Positions 61,101 through 63,031 of a stretch of 63,031 nt of DNA are shown piece after piece. This DNA is from Rikenellaceae bacterium. GTDB lineage: Bacteria; Bacteroidota; Bacteroidia; Bacteroidales; UBA932. Every line of letters starts with the position of its first letter. Positions within the stretch are counted from its first letter, which is position 1. The position numbers and the translations under genes are program-made. The stretch lies in the NCBI GenBank assembly GCA_003542575.1, contig DPKJ01000010.1:1-63031 (forward strand), given 5' to 3'. The notes under the pieces are model-generated. The model was not told the DNA's origin and did not search any database. It saw nothing but the letters and a program-made list of their open reading frames with translations.

Positions 61101-61330
61101 TTAGCTCTACTTTTTTCTCTTTAAGAAATGTTAATGTGGCTTACAACTTCAAACCAAATGTATTAAAGGCCCTGGATGTTAAAGCTTTAAAAATTTATGC
61201 TTCTGCAGAAAATCTTGCACTCTTCTCTGCAAGAAAGGGTCTTGACCCTACTCAGAACTTTAACGGTAACATCCTTAACGATGTTGGATTCAACAGAGTT
61301 GTTACTTTTGGTATTAATGTTAACTTTTAA
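58106..61330 (+). CDS. SusC-like TonB-dependent glycan/peptide importer
   Basis: Outer-membrane transporter of 1074 residues. Signal peptide (1-21), a carboxypeptidase-regulatory-like domain (ISGTVTEVGTGAPLPYVTIMVKG, about residues 25-100), TonB-box region LDEVVMVAYG, then the SusC plug (SSVTGSIASV, IRIRGFGSINYSSEPLIVLDGSPYNG split at family motifs, SILKDAASTALYGSRGSNGVVMITTKKG region), and a barrel ending RVVTFGINVNF. There is no N-terminal STN signalling domain, so it does not itself talk to an anti-sigma factor. It works with the SusD lid encoded 14 bases downstream. Substrate cannot be told; no glycosidase follows within the window. Confidence 0.95.
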   Translation: MKKICLTIATFVFVACHILTAQNMKISGTVTEVGTGAPLPYVTIMVKGSTTGTTSADDGSYTITAPAEATLVFSFIGYKTLEIPVNGRNVINSKLEFDALALDEVVMVAYGSAKKSSVTGSIASVGSASIEKRPVTNALAALAGSAPGIQVNTANGQPGSDPGIRIRGFGSINYSSEPLIVLDGSPYNGVMANINPSDIESISILKDAASTALYGSRGSNGVVMITTKKGRREKLSISANITQGFSARGLPEYDRVDAFDYYPVMWESLRNSLISSSVTNEEASFLASGATANGIVRNLGYNPFRGVANDQVVGTDGKLNPAATSLLWANDLDWYSPVERVGQRTDAMVSASGGTETSDYYLSVGYTTDNGWLKKTNYDRLSARANLNFTPRKWITFGVNLNTSYNTSSSANTANNTGYANPIYFARTMGPIYPVYQHNRSNGDFLTDDQGNRIWDLGAQVVEGGVTYAARTQNNGRHAIAEHLLNIQDFQRNTIQSRSYVEISFLKDFKFKVQHSFDINNYLASSYENKLVGDGAPQGRTRKENSLRYTSTTVEMLTYAKTVGKHDFNVMAAHENYKNDYHYLYGFRQGEIIPGNTELINFTTTNSLYSFLDKHTVEGFLSRATYSFDNGKYTAEGSFRRDGSSKFSSDVRWGNFWSVGGGWRIDRESFMTDQNWIDYLKLRASYGLNGNDGGISYYAWQVLYSYRNNAAEPGYIQDTAPGNPMLKWETSAQTDIGLEFNLFNNKLRGSVDWFNKESKDLIFSLPLAPSTGYVSQDRNIGAVYNRGWELDLTAGIVDTKNFSFSVNLNATTYTNKIKSLPEENRELGIIANNTLGLPMYKRVEGGSIYDYWLRQWYGVDPANGNALFLFNDITDEAGNYTTVWNDADCKTLADGTLVTSNQAKAKYDWSGTSIPDVFGSITPMFKVYGVDISLQFNYSIGGKAYDYNYASLMSTGAMGAAKHVDILDRWTTAGQITNVPRMDNAQTTNFNAASDRWLVSSTFFSLRNVNVAYNFKPNVLKALDVKALKIYASAENLALFSARKGLDPTQNFNGNILNDVGFNRVVTFGINVNF

Positions 61331-61344
61331 TTTATACAACTGAA

Positions 61345-62847
61345 ATGAAAAAAATAAAATTATATATTTTAGCAATGATGGCAGGACTTCTTATAATACC
61401 TGCATCTTGCTCAAAAGATTTTCTTGAAACCCGCCCCACAGACCAACTTGCTGCAGGTGATGTCTTCAACTCATTAACCGGAGCCTGGGGTGCTATTAAC
61501 GGAATACATCGTTCAATGTATATTCAGTATAATAGTGTTCAAGCTCACGGTGGTATGGATGGCTTACTTAGGTATATTGATTTCATTGGAACTGATGTTG
61601 TTTTTAATACTTCTGCTAATGGTTGGTATCTAAGTGCATATAAATGGGTTGACCACAGAAACGAAAGATCAAATATGGTACTTTATTGGACAAATCTCTA
61701 TCGTTTGATAAGTAATGCTAATCAGATTATCAACAATATTGATGAGATAGCAGGAGCAGAGTCTGAGAAAAAACACATTAAAGGCCAGGCGCTTGCTTAT
61801 AGAGCATGGGCTCACTTTATGCTAGTACAACTATATGCCGACAGATTTGTACCGGGTGGAGCAAATTCACACGCAGGTATTCCTTATATGGAAGCGGTAA
61901 CTTTTGAAGGTCAGGAGAGAATTTCTGTTGCAGAGACCTATGCAAAGATTAATGAAGATATTGCTTCGGCAGTTACAAATCTTGAAGGCTATACAAGAGC
62001 CAACAAAACTCACATTAATAAATCTGTTGCCCTGGCAATTCAGGCGCAGATAGCATTGGTTCAGGGTAGCTGGGACCTTGCTGCAACCTCTGCAAATGCA
62101 GCAAGACAAGGATTTAATTTTATGACAACTGCCCAACATCAGGATGGTTACAATTCAATCAGCAATCCTGAGTTTATGTGGGCATCTTATGTTCAGGAAG
62201 ATCAGACTCAATATTTCTACTCTTTTTACGCTTACATGTCACATAACTTTAACTCAACAGCAATCAGACAGAGTCCAAAATCAATTTTGAAAAATTTGTA
62301 TGATCAGATTTCTCCGACAGATGTGAGAAAGACTTTCTGGTATCCGAATGCAGTAGCTGATCAACAGCCTTTTGTTCAGTCTAACGGATTAAGGTACAAT
62401 TATATGAACTCTAAGTTTAAGTCGGTTTCAGTTTCAGACAGTCGTGGTGATTTCCCTTGGTTAAGAGTGGCTGAGGTGTATCTTATTGAGGCTGAAGCTT
62501 TAGCGAGACAAGCAGGCAAAGAGGAAGATGCTAAAGATGTGCTCTATCTTCTTGCAAAAAACAGAGACCCGCAATATGTAAGATCGACCAACACAGGACA
62601 GTCATTAATTGATGAGATTCTTATCCAAAGAAGAGTTGAGCTGTGGGGTGAAGGCAGAAACTTTACCGATCTTAAGAGACTTGGCCTTCCATTAGTTAGA
62701 CCAGAGGCCTCTGAAGGTGGTGAAGGTGGCCACGTAGCTTCAATAGCAATAAAATTGACTGAACCTGCAGGAACAAACAACTGGACCTGGATGATTCCCG
62801 GAGCAGAAATTGATTCAAATCCAAAGATGGTTCAGAATCCGGCATAA
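61345..62847 (+). CDS. SusD/RagB-like surface lipoprotein
   Basis: Substrate-binding lid of the SusC transporter, 500 residues. Lipoprotein signal MKKIKLYILAMMAGLLIIPASC with Cys22, then the hallmark KDFLETRPTDQLAAGDVF. TPR-like helices follow (GQALAYRAWAHFMLVQLYADRF), and the C-terminal SusD block is IDEILIQRRVELWGEGRNFTDLKRLGL. It is co-transcribed with susC and ends before a terminator. Confidence 0.96.
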   Translation: MKKIKLYILAMMAGLLIIPASCSKDFLETRPTDQLAAGDVFNSLTGAWGAINGIHRSMYIQYNSVQAHGGMDGLLRYIDFIGTDVVFNTSANGWYLSAYKWVDHRNERSNMVLYWTNLYRLISNANQIINNIDEIAGAESEKKHIKGQALAYRAWAHFMLVQLYADRFVPGGANSHAGIPYMEAVTFEGQERISVAETYAKINEDIASAVTNLEGYTRANKTHINKSVALAIQAQIALVQGSWDLAATSANAARQGFNFMTTAQHQDGYNSISNPEFMWASYVQEDQTQYFYSFYAYMSHNFNSTAIRQSPKSILKNLYDQISPTDVRKTFWYPNAVADQQPFVQSNGLRYNYMNSKFKSVSVSDSRGDFPWLRVAEVYLIEAEALARQAGKEEDAKDVLYLLAKNRDPQYVRSTNTGQSLIDEILIQRRVELWGEGRNFTDLKRLGLPLVRPEASEGGEGGHVASIAIKLTEPAGTNNWTWMIPGAEIDSNPKMVQNPA

Positions 62848-62867
62848 TACAATCTTTTCTCAAATTC

Positions 62868-62898
62868 AAAGGCTGTCATTTTTTATGGCAGCCTTTTT
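62868..62898 (+). terminator. Terminator of the susCD operon
   Basis: AAAGGCTGTCAT pairs with ATGGCAGCCTTT (one G-T), then TTT. It lies 20 bases after the susD stop, so the operon holds only two genes. Confidence 0.85.
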
Positions 62899-62956
62899 AT
62901 ATTATAATATCATCTGTTAATAATAAGATGAATAAACAAAAATAGACACAGCAACA

Positions 62957-62988
62957 TTTGTATAAGCAAATATATGTTTTTATATTTG
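62957..62988 (+). promoter_or_regulatory. Promoter of the next gene, beyond the window
   Basis: TTTG (62957-62960), 20 bases, TATATTTG (62981-62988), then CGTCCCA. No start codon of that gene is seen in the last 43 bases. Confidence 0.7.
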
Positions 62989-63031
62989 CGTCCCACGTTA
63001 ATATTTAGCGAACCCGAACAAATAAAATATA

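Noticed and set aside
62915..62930. 9 of 12 match of TGTTAATAATAA to the guide start, upstream of the next gene's promoter
   Set aside because: Mismatch at position 1 and loss of matching after position 12 in very AT-rich DNA; not distinguishable from chance without a genome scan.

Overview
The window is a 63 kb chromosomal segment from an anaerobic or microaerophilic member of the Bacteroidota, most likely Bacteroidales. The evidence is: promoters of the Bacteroidota form (TTTG, about 19 bases, then TAnnTTTG); a susC/susD pair; TonB-dependent receptors; a Ser-type sulfatase next to its radical-SAM maturase; [FeFe]-hydrogenase maturases HydF and HydE; pyruvate phosphate dikinase; and menaquinone-type UbiE. 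I cannot name a genus. Four tRNA genes are present and there is no rRNA, IS element or prophage.

Layout. 0-6.5 kb: a photolyase, a sulfatase-anSME pair, and a minus-strand sulfur cluster (SQR-like flavoprotein, TusE/DsrC-like protein, DsrE-like protein). 6.7-11.8 kb: grpE-dnaJ-M23 peptidase-anmK, rplS, tRNA-Arg(ACG). 11.9-17.6 kb: a minus-strand group with a lipoprotein, a CPA2 antiporter, cardiolipin synthase, ubiE and an orphan PurL-like C-terminal domain, followed by tRNA-Leu. 17.8-28.6 kb: a hydroxyacid dehydrogenase, then minus-strand gyrB-M23/LysM-alpha-oxoamine synthase-SDR (sphingoid or capnoid lipid genes), and a TPR protein plus beta-barrel pair. 28.7-41.4 kb: ftsE, nth, pyk, a Xer recombinase, a TonB receptor, a tiny Cys-rich lipoprotein, guaA, typA, yceD-rpmF-fabH, tRNA-Arg(CCT) and an outer-membrane barrel. 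41.4-55.4 kb: a flippase, a 42-residue membrane protein antisense to the flippase end, hydF-hydE, an FMN-binding protein, ppdK, a PhoH-family ATPase, purL, folC and tRNA-Val. 55.5-63 kb: a serine hydrolase, then the accessory locus.

The most interesting part is 56.69-62.85 kb. A 360-residue protein aligns by eye with the second half of Cas12f nucleases. It has His where RuvC-I needs Asp and Ile where RuvC-II needs Glu, and it stops before the zinc ribbon and RuvC-III. The 5' leader of its gene carries its own promoter and an RNA fold that matches the Cas12f tracr/crRNA scaffold. That fold includes a 7-bp pseudoknot (56762-56768 with 56811-56817) that ends exactly where a guide would begin (56818). 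A susC/susD pair follows immediately. I read this as a nuclease-dead, RNA-guided regulator of a nutrient-uptake operon, with the guide RNA built into the regulator's own leader. I recall recent reports of dead Cas12f homologues working with ECF sigma factors beside susCD in Bacteroidota. No sigma factor gene lies in this window, and I could not find a convincing target for the guide here, so the partner and target remain open.

Other notable points: divergent gene pairs whose -7 elements form palindromes (28648, 36277); a 69-bp tail-to-tail overlap of nth and pyk; and a 13-bp tandem repeat between hydF and hydE.
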